From the NCBI RefSeq assembly GCF_004011865.1, contig NZ_RKLP01000002.1, positions 62,001 through 126,000 on the forward strand: 64,000 bases of DNA. Direction: 5' to 3'. Positions 10,519 through 19,490 of this stretch are shown here, in pieces (within the stretch, counting starts at the first letter, position 1; each line of letters begins with the position of its first letter). The DNA is from Prescottella agglutinans (GTDB lineage Bacteria; Actinomycetota; Actinomycetes; Mycobacteriales; Mycobacteriaceae). The translations under genes were made by a program, and so were the position numbers. The notes under the pieces were generated by a model. The model saw only the letters and a program-made list of their open reading frames with translations, had not been told where the DNA came from and made no database searches.

Positions 10519-10640
10519 TCCGCACTCGCAGGCGCCTGGCGGTGCCGTTCGGCGAGCCGCGCGCCGACCACGGTTCCGCAGCCGGGCCGGATCTCATAGT
10601 CTGAAAACGGGTCTCATGGTCTCGACGAAGGGGGCTGAAG

Positions 10641-12047
10641 ATGAATCAGCCAGCGATGGACCCCACCTTCTACAGGACGCCGGCGGACGCGGCGGCCGCC
10701 CCACCCGAGCGACTGGCGTACGTGGCCGCGTTCGATCGCGCCGCGGACAAACCCGACGCGATGAGCGTGGTCGACGTGGATCCGGGCTCGGACACCTACG
10801 GCCGGGTGGTCGGCTGGACCGAGCTTCCGGGGCGGGGCAACGAACTGCACCATTTCGGTTGGAACGCGTGCAGCAGCGCGTTCAAGCACGAGGGCCACGA
10901 CATGTCGGGCCTGGCCCGCCGGTATCTGATCGTGCCGGGCCTGCGTTCGTCCAACCTGTTCGTGCTCGACACCGGGCCGGACCCGCGTCAGCCCACCGTG
11001 ACCCGGGTCGTGGACGCCGCGGATCTCGCCGCCAAGGCCGGCTACTCCCGGCCGCACACCCTGCACTGCGGGCCGGACGGGGTGTTCATGACCTGCCTCG
11101 GAGGCGCCGACGGATCGGACGGCCCGGGCGGCATCGCACTGCTCGACCACGGCACGTTCGACGTGCTCCGGCAGTGGGAGACCGACCGGGGGCCGCAGTA
11201 CTTCGCGTACGACGCCTGGTGGCATCTGGGCCAGAACACGCTGATCAGCAGCGAATGGGGCACCCCGTCGATGGTCGAGGACGGGCTGGTGCCCGAGAAG
11301 CTGCTGGCGAACGAGTACGGCCACGCGATCCACTTCTGGGACCTCGCCACGGGCGAGCACCGGCAGCGGGTGGACCTCGGCGCTCAGCACCAGATGACGC
11401 TCGAGCTTCGCCCGTCGCACGACCCGGAGGCCACGTGGGGCTTCGTCGGCGTCGTCATCTCGACCGAGGACCTGTCGGCCTCGGTGTGGCGCTGGCACCG
11501 CGACGACGGCACGTGGGCGGTGGACAAGGTGATCACCGTCCCGGCCGAGCCGGCCGATCCGGACCTGCTGCCGCCCGCGCTGAAACCGTTCGAGGCGGTT
11601 CCACCGCTGATCACCGACATCGACCTGTCGGTCGACGACAAGTTCCTCTACGTCTCGTGCTGGGGAACCGGTGAGCTCAAGCAGTTCGACGTGCGCGATC
11701 CCGCCCACCCGAAGGAGACCGGCTCCGTCCGGCTCGGCGGGATCGTCGGCCCCCTCGAGCACCCGGCGGACCCGAGCCGACCGCTGTCCGGGGCCACGCA
11801 GATGGTCGAGATCAGCCGGGACGGCAAGCGGGTCTACGTCACCAACTCCCTGTACAGCACCTGGGACGACCAGTTCTATCCCGACGGCGTCGGCGCCTGG
11901 ATGGCATTGGTCCACGCCGATCCGAGCGGCGGGATGACCCTCGACGAACGCTTCTTCCCGCACGGCGAGGACTTTCGGGGCCTGCGACCGCACCAGGTCC
12001 GCCTGCAGGGTGGCGACGCCTCGTCCGATTCGTACTGCTACCGGTAG
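10641..12047 (+). CDS. Selenium-binding protein (SBP56)/methanethiol oxidase family
   Basis: 468 residues, the normal SBP56 length. Family blocks are visible: LPGRGNELHHFGWNACSSA near the N-terminus, RSSNLFVLD, RPHTLHCGPDG, a TPSMVEDG/NEYGHAIHFWD block, and C-terminal RPHQVRLQGGDASSDSYCY. The family is a beta-propeller. Characterised members oxidise methanethiol to formaldehyde, sulfide and peroxide with a metal cofactor, and the His-rich blocks fit metal binding. ATG 10641 has GAAGGGGG six bases upstream, and a weak TAGTCT -10 lies at 10597. The gene stands alone, converging on a TetR gene. Substrate not tested. Confidence 0.88.
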   Translation: MNQPAMDPTFYRTPADAAAAPPERLAYVAAFDRAADKPDAMSVVDVDPGSDTYGRVVGWTELPGRGNELHHFGWNACSSAFKHEGHDMSGLARRYLIVPGLRSSNLFVLDTGPDPRQPTVTRVVDAADLAAKAGYSRPHTLHCGPDGVFMTCLGGADGSDGPGGIALLDHGTFDVLRQWETDRGPQYFAYDAWWHLGQNTLISSEWGTPSMVEDGLVPEKLLANEYGHAIHFWDLATGEHRQRVDLGAQHQMTLELRPSHDPEATWGFVGVVISTEDLSASVWRWHRDDGTWAVDKVITVPAEPADPDLLPPALKPFEAVPPLITDIDLSVDDKFLYVSCWGTGELKQFDVRDPAHPKETGSVRLGGIVGPLEHPADPSRPLSGATQMVEISRDGKRVYVTNSLYSTWDDQFYPDGVGAWMALVHADPSGGMTLDERFFPHGEDFRGLRPHQVRLQGGDASSDSYCYR

Positions 12048-12067
12048 CGACCGGCGACGACGGACCG

Positions 12068-12676
12068 CTACTGCAGCAGCGCGGCGGCCGCGGACGCGCC
12101 GAGCGCCACGGCCGGCAGGGCGGCGACGTGCAGCGCGATGAGTTCCGCGCGGGGGATCTGCGGGTCGCGCAGCCAGCTGATGGTGGCTTCCTCGACGAAC
12201 GCGATCCAACCGCGGACGGCGAGGGTGATGCGGGCGTCCGCTGCGATGCCGAGGCGCGGCAGGTGGGTGACGATGCGGTCCGCCATGGCCGCGCGGGTGC
12301 GTTCGAACTCCTCGCGCATCTCAGCGTCCCCGCTCGCGCTGCCGCGCAGCAGCGAGACGTAGGTGTTGCGGTTGTCGGAGACGTAGTCGACGTAGGCCGC
12401 GACGGACCCGCGCAGCATCTCCATCGGCTCGAGGTCCGGGTCCGGTTCGGTGTGCGCGAGCATGTCCGTGCCCGCGTGCCGGACGATCGCCAGATGGAAG
12501 TCGTGCTTGGACGCGAAGTAGTGGAACAGCAGACCGCGGGACACGCCGGCCTGGTCGGCGATCTCCTCGACCGAGATCTGTTCCAGCGGACGTTCCGTGA
12601 GCATGCGCGCGCCCAGGTCGATGAGTTGCGCCCGCCTCTCCTCGGGACTGAGCCTCGTGCGTTTGACGGCGTCCAT
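12068..12676 (-). CDS. TetR family transcriptional regulator
   Basis: 202 residues. The N-terminal helix-turn-helix reads LIDLGARMLTERPLEQISVE followed by EIADQAGVSRGLLFHYFASK, the classic TetR DNA-binding domain. The C-terminal ligand domain is Ala/Leu-rich and not diagnostic. It is divergent from the flavin monooxygenase-SDR operon. A 17-bp inverted repeat in the shared 72-bp intergenic region lies over that operon's -35 box, so repression of the pair is the natural inference. The ligand is unknown. Confidence 0.88.
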   Translation of the reverse strand: MDAVKRTRLSPEERRAQLIDLGARMLTERPLEQISVEEIADQAGVSRGLLFHYFASKHDFHLAIVRHAGTDMLAHTEPDPDLEPMEMLRGSVAAYVDYVSDNRNTYVSLLRGSASGDAEMREEFERTRAAMADRIVTHLPRLGIAADARITLAVRGWIAFVEEATISWLRDPQIPRAELIALHVAALPAVALGASAAAALLQ

Positions 12677-12700
12677 GATCCCCCACCTTACTGAATCGCA

Positions 12701-12741
12701 GTCAATTAGCTATTGACCGGCGATCAACAACGCCCTACGCT
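12701..12741 (+). promoter_or_regulatory. Promoter of the monooxygenase operon with overlapping TetR-type operator
   Basis: TTGACC (12713-12718) and TACGCT (12736-12741) are separated by exactly 17 bases and followed 7 bases later by the ATG at 12749, so the transcript should be leaderless. The perfect inverted repeat GTCAATTAGCTATTGAC (12701-12717; arms 6, spacer 5) covers the -35. This suggests repression by the divergent TetR protein. Confidence 0.7.
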
Positions 12742-12748
12742 CCCTTAC

Positions 12749-14356
12749 ATGAGTCTCCCAGTCACAGATACTTCCGCCCGGGTCGCGACCCCGCGCCAGG
12801 TCGACACACTGATCATCGGCAGCGGCTTCGCGGGCCTCGGCGCTGCTATCAAGCTGGTTCAGGAGGGCAAGCACAACTTCGTCGTGCTCGAGCGCGGCGC
12901 CGACGTGGGTGGCACCTGGCGGGACAACACCTATCCCGGCGCCGCGTGCGACGTCCCCTCGCACCTGTACTCGTACTCGTTCGCGCTCAATCCCGAATGG
13001 ACGCGGTCGTTCTCGCCGCAGCCCGAGATCCAGAGCTACATCTCGTCGGTGGCACGCAGGTATAACGTGCTCGACAAGCACGTCTTCGGGTGCGAGGTGC
13101 AGTCCGCGCACTGGAACGGCGACAGCGCCCGTTGGGAGGTCCAGACCTCCCAGGGTGATTTCGTGGCCAAGGTCGTCGTCGCCGCCGTGGGCGCGCTGTG
13201 CGAGCCGTCGCTGCCGGACATCGCGGGCATCGAGGGATTCGAGGGCGAGATCTTCCACTCGGCGCAGTGGAACCACGACGCCGAGCTGGCCGGCAAGCGG
13301 ATCGCGGTGATCGGCACCGGCGCGTCGGCGATCCAGATCGTCCCGCAGCTCGCGAAGACCGCCGCCCAGCTCGACGTGTACCAGCGGACCGCCCCGTGGA
13401 TCCTGCCGCGCGCCGACCGCGAGTACACCAAGGCCGAGCACCTGGCGTTCAAGTACGTGCCCGGCTTCCAGAAGCTGTGCCGCGCCGGCATCTACTGGAT
13501 GCGCGAGACGCAGGTCGTCGGTCTGGCGAAGGCCCCGATCTTCATGAAGCCGTTGCAGTTCACGGCCGGGCGGCACCTGCGGCGCCAGATCAAGGATCGG
13601 GAGCTGCGCCGCAAGGTCACCCCGAACTTCCAGATCGGCTGCAAGCGCATGCTGATCTCCAACAACTACTACCCCGCGCTCGCACAGCCCAACGTCGACG
13701 TCGTCACCGACGGCATCGCCGAGGTCCGCAAGGACTCGGTGGTCGACCGCAACGGTGTCGAGCGCAAGGTGGACGCGATCGTGGTCGCGACCGGCTTCCA
13801 CGTCACCGACTCCCCCACGTTCGCAGGCATTTTCGGCAAGGACGGGCGTTCGCTCGCGCAGACCTTCGACGAGGGCGGCCAGCAGGGCTACAAGGGTTCG
13901 GCCATCGCGAACTTCCCCAACATGTTCTTCCTGGTCGGCCCGAACACCGGCCTGGGCCACACCTCGATGGTCTTCATGATCGAGTCTCAGCTCAACTACG
14001 TCGTCGATGCGATCAAGGTGATCGAGCGGTACGACATCGGCACCATCGAGGTCCGCAAGGACGCGCAGGACGCGTACAACCGCGACCTGCAGGCCAAGCT
14101 GTCGAAGAGCGTCTGGAACAACGGCGGCTGCGCCAGTTGGTATCTCGACAAGCACGGCAACAACACGACGCTGTGGCCGGGCTTCACGTTCGAGTTCCGC
14201 AGCATGACCAAGCAGTTCGACCTGGGTGCCTACCGGAGCGTGGCGACCGGCGATCTGCCGGTGCCCGCGATGACCGCACGGACGCCGGCCGTCGACCCGG
14301 ACCCGATCGAACCCGAACCGACCGATCTCGACGACGACAAGGTGGCGGCACAGTGA
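12749..14356 (+). CDS. FAD-dependent monooxygenase, Baeyer-Villiger type
   Basis: 535 residues. An N-terminal FAD dinucleotide-binding motif IIGSGFAGLG (22-31) is followed by the BVMO-type fingerprint FEGEIFHSAQW (around 165-175) and a second nucleotide motif VIGTGASAIQIV for NADPH. The family inserts oxygen next to ketones or hydroxylates substrates; substrate specificity cannot be read from sequence. The ATG at 12749 is preferred over an in-frame upstream GTG because a -10 box ends 7 bases before it. Its stop overlaps the GTG of the SDR gene by four bases (GTGA), so the products probably act in one pathway, for example on a steroid, terpene or lipid alcohol/ketone. Confidence 0.85.
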   Translation: MSLPVTDTSARVATPRQVDTLIIGSGFAGLGAAIKLVQEGKHNFVVLERGADVGGTWRDNTYPGAACDVPSHLYSYSFALNPEWTRSFSPQPEIQSYISSVARRYNVLDKHVFGCEVQSAHWNGDSARWEVQTSQGDFVAKVVVAAVGALCEPSLPDIAGIEGFEGEIFHSAQWNHDAELAGKRIAVIGTGASAIQIVPQLAKTAAQLDVYQRTAPWILPRADREYTKAEHLAFKYVPGFQKLCRAGIYWMRETQVVGLAKAPIFMKPLQFTAGRHLRRQIKDRELRRKVTPNFQIGCKRMLISNNYYPALAQPNVDVVTDGIAEVRKDSVVDRNGVERKVDAIVVATGFHVTDSPTFAGIFGKDGRSLAQTFDEGGQQGYKGSAIANFPNMFFLVGPNTGLGHTSMVFMIESQLNYVVDAIKVIERYDIGTIEVRKDAQDAYNRDLQAKLSKSVWNNGGCASWYLDKHGNNTTLWPGFTFEFRSMTKQFDLGAYRSVATGDLPVPAMTARTPAVDPDPIEPEPTDLDDDKVAAQ

Positions 14357-15183
14357 GTGAGTTCGCGGGAAAGGTCTGCGTCATCACGGGCGCAGGCTCC
14401 GGAATCGGCCGGGCCCTGGCCCTGAACCTCGCCGGTCAGGGCGCGAAACTGGCCCTGTCCGACATGGATTCGGTGGGTCTGGCCGAGACGGTACGGCAGG
14501 TGGAGGCCCTGGGCGCGGAGGTGAAGTCCGACCACCTCGACGTCACGCAGCGGGAGGCGGTGCTCTCGTACGCCGACGCCGTCGTCGTCCACTTCGGCAA
14601 GGTGCACCAGGTCTACAACAACGCCGGCATCGCCTTCCACGGCGAGGTGGAGCGCTCGGAGTTCAAGGACATCGAGCGCATCATGGACGTCGACTTCTGG
14701 GGTGTCGTCAACGGCACCAAGGCCTTCCTGCCCCACATCGTCGCGTCGGGCGACGGGCACGTCGTGAACGTCTCCAGCCTGTTCGGCCTGCTGTCGATTC
14801 CGGGTCAGAGCGCCTACAACGCAGCGAAGTTCGCGGTGCGCGGGTTCACCGAGTCGCTGCGCCAGGAGATGCTCATCGCCAAGCACCCGGTGAAGGTCAC
14901 CTGCGTGCACCCGGGCGGCATCAAGACCGCGATCGCGCGGAACGCGACGATGCCCGACGGCGACGACCAGGTGACCTTCGCGCAGTTCTTCGACAAGCAC
15001 CTCGCCCGCACCACGCCCGAGGACGCGGCGAAGACGATCGTGAACGGCGTCCGAAAGGGCAAGCCGCGGGTGCTGATCGGCGCGGACGCGAAGTTCCTCG
15101 ACGCCTGGGTGCGGATCGTCGGCCCGAGCTACCAGCGGGTGGTCGCGACGGTCACCTCACGCGTGATGCCGAAGTCGAGCTGA
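14353..15183 (+). CDS. Short-chain dehydrogenase/reductase
   Basis: 276 residues. It shows the Rossmann motif TGAGSGIG (12-19), NNAG near 93, and the active-site pair Tyr155/Lys159 in YNAAK. The GTG start overlaps the monooxygenase stop (GTGA), so it is the second gene of that operon. Classical SDRs interconvert alcohols and ketones with NAD(P)H. Supplying the ketone for a Baeyer-Villiger oxidation is a plausible role here, by inference. A weak hairpin follows the stop. Confidence 0.88.
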   Translation: MSEFAGKVCVITGAGSGIGRALALNLAGQGAKLALSDMDSVGLAETVRQVEALGAEVKSDHLDVTQREAVLSYADAVVVHFGKVHQVYNNAGIAFHGEVERSEFKDIERIMDVDFWGVVNGTKAFLPHIVASGDGHVVNVSSLFGLLSIPGQSAYNAAKFAVRGFTESLRQEMLIAKHPVKVTCVHPGGIKTAIARNATMPDGDDQVTFAQFFDKHLARTTPEDAAKTIVNGVRKGKPRVLIGADAKFLDAWVRIVGPSYQRVVATVTSRVMPKSS

Positions 15184-15185
15184 CG

Positions 15186-15206
15186 GGCGGGAGCAACTCT
15201 CCTGCC
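15186..15206 (+). terminator. Weak hairpin after the SDR gene
   Basis: The arms GCGGGAG and CTCCTGC (one G-U pair) are separated by five bases, directly after the stop. It is a short stem with no U tract, so it is only a possible terminator. Confidence 0.35.
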
Positions 15207-15272
15207 GCTCGACCCCGCCGAGAAGCTGGGCCCGGCCGAAATGTCGTATTCGCTCGCTAGGCTCTGCCCTCG

Positions 15273-17129
15273 ATGACGACAACAGCCGACGGCAACAGCC
15301 GTCCATTCCAGGTACACCTCGGCGGGATCATCGAGTTGCTCAGCGCGAGCATCTACACCGGGCCGCAGGTTTTCATCCGTGAGCTCCTGCAGAACGGGTG
15401 CGACGCGATCGCGGCCCGTCGCGAGCGCGAACCCGGCCACGTCGGCACCATCCGGGTGCTGCCCGCCGACGGTGCCGGGTCCGCGTTCGCGGTCGAGGAC
15501 GACGGGGTCGGTCTGACCGCGGCCGAGGTCGGCGAGTTGCTCGCGACGGTGGGCCGCAGTTCCAAACGTGACATCCTCGATCTGCCCCGCACCGACCGGC
15601 TCGGCCAGTTCGGGATCGGTCTGCTCAGCTGCTTCATGGTGAGCGACGAGATCCGGGTCCGGTCCCGGTCGGCCACCGGTGCGCCCGCCGTCGAATGGAT
15701 CGGACGGACCGACGGAACGTTCACGGTGACCGAGCTCGCCGACGACCTGCCGACCGGAACCCGGGTCGAACTGTTCCCTCGTCACGATGCCGCCGGACTC
15801 GTCTCGCCCGCCGGGGCGCGCGAGCTGGCCGACCGGTTCGGCCGGCACCTGCCTGTGCGGGTGACCGTGGGCGGCGAGACGGTGACCCGCCCGGCGCCGT
15901 TCCTCGAGCGCACTGTGGTCCCGTCGCCCGAGCTGCGCGAGCTGGGCCGGGAGATCGTCGGCGCCGAACCCTTCGACACGATTCCGCTGCACGTGCCGTC
16001 GACCGGCACCCGCGGCACCGCCTTCGTGCTGCCGTTCCAGCTCTCCCCCGGTCAGCGGCAGTCGAGCCGGGTCTACCTGGGCGGGATGCTGCTGTCCGAG
16101 CGCATGGACGACCTCCTGCCGGACTGGGCGTTCTTCGTCCGTGCTGTGGTGGACACGACCGGGCTGCACCCGACCGCCTCCCGCGAGTCCCTGATCGAAG
16201 ACGGTGCGCTCGAGTCGACCCGCGACGAACTGGGGGCGGCGGTTCGCCGCTGGGTCATCGGCCTGGCCGCGGAGGCGCCGCACCGGCTGGCCGCGTTCCT
16301 GTCCGTGCACCACCTCGCCTTGCGGGCGCTCGTCGTCCACGACGACGAACTGGCCCGGTTCATCGTCCCCCACCTGCCGATCGAGACCACCGAGGGCCCG
16401 ACGACCTTCGGCGAGGCGGCCCGCCGCGGCATCGTGCGGTACACCCGGACGGTCGACGAGTTCCGGCAGCTCGCCGGCATCTCCCGCCCCGGCGCCCCGA
16501 TCGTCAACGGCGGCTACGTCTACGACGCGGAGATCGCGGCCCGGTTGCCGGAGTTCGTGCCCGGCGCCGAGGTCGAGATCGTCACCGTTGCCGACGAGAT
16601 CGACCACCTGGACGTGCCGCCGCTGGCCGAGCGGGCGGCCTCGCGTCGGCTGCAGGAGCGTGCCGACGCCGCCCTGGCGGATCTCGACTGCGCCACGGCG
16701 GTGCGGTCCTTCGAGCCGGACACCGTCCCCGCCCTGTACGTCGCGGACGAGGCCGTGCTCCGCAGCCTGCGGCGCGAGCAGGCGAGCGAGGCGGGCGGAT
16801 TCTGGGCCGACGTCCTCGGCCGGGTGGACGAGGCCGCGGCGGCCGCCGGCGCGGACACCGCGGGCCGGCTGGCCCTGAACTGGCGGAACCGGTTGGTGCG
16901 CACTCTCGCAACGGTCGACGACGAGGCAGTGTTGTCGCGGGCCGTGCGGATCCTCTACGTCCAGGCACTGCTCGCCGGGCACCGGCCGCTGCGGGCGGCC
17001 GACCGCGCCGCCCTGACCGACGCCATGACCGACATCGTTCATCTGTCCGTCGGCCTCGACACGGCCGTCACCACCGATCCCGTACCGCACACCCCTTCCA
17101 CTCCCGACAAGGACGACCATGCCGAATGA
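15273..17129 (+). CDS. Hsp90-family ATPase (HtpG-like, divergent)
   Basis: 618 residues, the size of bacterial HtpG. GHKL ATPase motifs are recognisable but diverged: ELLQNGCDAIAARR (usual ELISNASDALDK), VEDDGVGLT (usual DNGIGM), GQFGIGLLSCFMV and, in the middle domain, TASRESLIEDGALE. The C-terminus is acidic and ends KDDHAE. The ATG at 15273 lies 9 bases after TAGGCT, so the leader is at most a few bases. The stop overlaps the start of the TPR gene by 11 bases. TPR proteins are classical Hsp90 partners in eukaryotes, so a dedicated chaperone/co-chaperone pair is plausible but unproven. The client is unknown. Confidence 0.85.
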   Translation: MTTTADGNSRPFQVHLGGIIELLSASIYTGPQVFIRELLQNGCDAIAARREREPGHVGTIRVLPADGAGSAFAVEDDGVGLTAAEVGELLATVGRSSKRDILDLPRTDRLGQFGIGLLSCFMVSDEIRVRSRSATGAPAVEWIGRTDGTFTVTELADDLPTGTRVELFPRHDAAGLVSPAGARELADRFGRHLPVRVTVGGETVTRPAPFLERTVVPSPELRELGREIVGAEPFDTIPLHVPSTGTRGTAFVLPFQLSPGQRQSSRVYLGGMLLSERMDDLLPDWAFFVRAVVDTTGLHPTASRESLIEDGALESTRDELGAAVRRWVIGLAAEAPHRLAAFLSVHHLALRALVVHDDELARFIVPHLPIETTEGPTTFGEAARRGIVRYTRTVDEFRQLAGISRPGAPIVNGGYVYDAEIAARLPEFVPGAEVEIVTVADEIDHLDVPPLAERAASRRLQERADAALADLDCATAVRSFEPDTVPALYVADEAVLRSLRREQASEAGGFWADVLGRVDEAAAAAGADTAGRLALNWRNRLVRTLATVDDEAVLSRAVRILYVQALLAGHRPLRAADRAALTDAMTDIVHLSVGLDTAVTTDPVPHTPSTPDKDDHAE

Positions 17130-19467
17130 GACCACCGTCGACGCATTGATCAGCGAGATCGACACGACGCCGTACGGACCGGCCGAACGCGAACTGATCG
17201 AGCGGGCGATCACGCTCGCCGAGGAGACCGGCGACGAGGCCGCCGCCTACGCCGTGCGGATGCGCCTGATCCAGTCCGCCTCCATGACGGGAGACACCGA
17301 AACCGTCCTCACCACCTTCGCGTGGTGCGTCGGACGGAATGCCGCCGACCCGACCACGTTCCCCACCCAGGTCGACGACCACGACCTGTTGTGGTTCCAC
17401 AAGTGGATCGCCGACGCGCTGGCCTCGAACCCGATGTTCCCGCGCGCGACGATCGACGAGTCGATCGAGCAGATGGAGACCGCCTACCGGCAGGCCGGCG
17501 TCGGCCTGTCCGGGGTGGTGCAGACCCGGTTCTGGCAGGCGTTCGAGGCGGGTCGGACCGAGGAGGCCGCCGGCCACCTCGAGGAACTGGGCCGGACCCC
17601 GCGCGACGAGTACAGCCACTGCGAGGCGTGCGTACGGTCCGAGGAGGCCCGATTCCGGTTCGCCACCGGGGACCTGGAGGCAGGGCTGGCCCTCGTCCAG
17701 GAGATGCTCGATCAGGACCTGGGGTGCGCCGAGGAACCGGAGCGGGCGATGGCCTACACGTTGGTGCCACTGCTCGAGGTCGGCCGCCTCGAGGATGCCG
17801 AGCGGATGCACGTGCGGGGCTACCGGCTCGCGCGCCGCAACGCCGCCAACATCGACATGATCGCTCTGCACCTGAACTTCCTGTCGGTCACCGGAAACGG
17901 TCAGCGTGCCCTCGAGATGCTCGAGCGACACATCGGCTGGCTGGCGCACGACACCCTCAACGCGACCGCGCACCTCGACGCGCTCACCGCCTTCGCGGTG
18001 ACGTGCACGGCGGCCGAGCGGGCCGGGCTCGGTCACGAGCACGTCCGCGGGGCCGACGCCGCGGCGCTACACCGGTTCCTGGGCCCGCACGCCGGCCCGT
18101 GGACGGTCACCGAACTGGCACAGGCCTGTTGGCGTGCCGCCGACGAGCTCGCCGCCCGCTTCGACGAGCGCAACGGAACCGGGTACCGAAGCGAGAATGT
18201 CTCCGCCGCAAGAACTCTGGTCGATCGGCGCTGGGATCTGCCGATCGGCACCGCACACGCCGTGCCGGCGCCGCCACCGGCCGCCGTCGACCCGATCTCG
18301 GCCGCAGGCTTCGTGGACGACGTGGCGGGCTCGCGCCCGGCAGAGGAGCGGGTCGACACGATCCTGGACACCGAGGGCCGGGAAGCGGCGCAGGCCTGGG
18401 TCGAGGCCGAACTGGCCGCGACGACCGCGCCCGGCCGCCGCGCGGTGCTGTTGCGGTTGCTCGCCCAGTTGCTGGCGGGCGCCGGCCTGCTCGAGGAGGC
18501 GCTGACCGCCGTCGACGGCGCGCTCGACCTGTCGGTCGCGCACGCGGCACGGTCCGTGACGGCCCCGCTCGCCGCCCTGAGCGCGCAGATCTGCGACGAC
18601 CTCGGCCGGCTGGACGAGGCCGTCGGCCGACTGCGGCTGGCGGCGCGGGAGTCGGATCTCGCCGGCGCCGAAACCGTCGGTCACCGTTACCGGCTCGGCG
18701 TCACACTCGTGCGCGCCGGGCACCCGGACGAGGCCGTGGACGAGCTCACCACGGTGGCCGAGACCGAGGAGGCCCGGGGCGAAGAGGCCGGATCCCGCGC
18801 CCTGACCCTGCTGTGGCTGGGGTACGCGCGGCGCGACGCGGGCGAGCCGGGGGCGGCGGTCGCGGCGTGGATCGAGGGCCACGAACTGGCCCGCGCGGGC
18901 GAGGACTACGCGGTGGCCGCGCGGGTCGGCAAGGAACTCGGGCTCCTGATGATGCAGTTCGACGACGAGGACGCCGTCGAGGTCCTCGACGCGGCGGTCG
19001 AGGACGCGCGGCGTCTCGCCGATCAGCCCGACGCACTCGCCGACCTGCTGCACGCGCGCGGGCGGGCCCGCTGCCAGTTCGGCGACGCGGACGGGCTCCA
19101 GGACCTGCGGGCCGCGGCCGAACACGCCGACCCGTGGACCCGCGCGGACATCGAGGACTCCACGGCTCGGGCTCTGTCCCAGCTGGGCCGATTCGACGAG
19201 GCCGTGCGGACCGGACTCGCCGCCTCGGATGCCTACGCCGCGGCCGACGACGTCGTCGGATCGGGCAGCGCGCTGATCGTCGTCGCGCAGGCGTTGCTGA
19301 CGGCCGAGCGTCACGAGGAGGCCCTCGCGGTGCTCGCCGACGCCGCACCTCGGGTGACCGAGGCGCCACGGCTCGCGGTCCGGGTGGCGCTGATGGAGGG
19401 CGACGCCCACGAAGCCCTCGGTCGGCACGACGCCGTGGCGGCGGCGCGGGCGCGGGTCGACGCCTGA
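17119..19467 (+). CDS. Large TPR-repeat protein paired with the Hsp90-like gene
   Basis: 782 residues, almost entirely acidic, Ala/Leu/Glu-rich helical pairs with TPR-like spacing, for example RLDEAVGRLRLAARESDLAG and RYRLGVTLVRAGHPDEAVDE. No signal peptide, membrane helix or catalytic domain is visible. It begins inside the end of the Hsp90-like gene, indicating coupled translation and fixed stoichiometry. TPR arrays are protein-binding scaffolds; a role as client adaptor or regulator of the Hsp90-like ATPase is inferred from the overlap alone. It converges on the orphan binding-protein gene 23 bases later. Confidence 0.75.
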   Translation: MPNETTVDALISEIDTTPYGPAERELIERAITLAEETGDEAAAYAVRMRLIQSASMTGDTETVLTTFAWCVGRNAADPTTFPTQVDDHDLLWFHKWIADALASNPMFPRATIDESIEQMETAYRQAGVGLSGVVQTRFWQAFEAGRTEEAAGHLEELGRTPRDEYSHCEACVRSEEARFRFATGDLEAGLALVQEMLDQDLGCAEEPERAMAYTLVPLLEVGRLEDAERMHVRGYRLARRNAANIDMIALHLNFLSVTGNGQRALEMLERHIGWLAHDTLNATAHLDALTAFAVTCTAAERAGLGHEHVRGADAAALHRFLGPHAGPWTVTELAQACWRAADELAARFDERNGTGYRSENVSAARTLVDRRWDLPIGTAHAVPAPPPAAVDPISAAGFVDDVAGSRPAEERVDTILDTEGREAAQAWVEAELAATTAPGRRAVLLRLLAQLLAGAGLLEEALTAVDGALDLSVAHAARSVTAPLAALSAQICDDLGRLDEAVGRLRLAARESDLAGAETVGHRYRLGVTLVRAGHPDEAVDELTTVAETEEARGEEAGSRALTLLWLGYARRDAGEPGAAVAAWIEGHELARAGEDYAVAARVGKELGLLMMQFDDEDAVEVLDAAVEDARRLADQPDALADLLHARGRARCQFGDADGLQDLRAAAEHADPWTRADIEDSTARALSQLGRFDEAVRTGLAASDAYAAADDVVGSGSALIVVAQALLTAERHEEALAVLADAAPRVTEAPRLAVRVALMEGDAHEALGRHDAVAAARARVDA

Positions 19468-19490
19468 CACCGGCCGACGCCGCGGGGCCG

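Noticed and set aside
6779-10597. 1272-residue open frame antisense to kgd
   Set aside because: Low-complexity Val/Arg/Asp/Leu-rich product caused by high GC at third positions of kgd; no start signal, domain or conservation expected.
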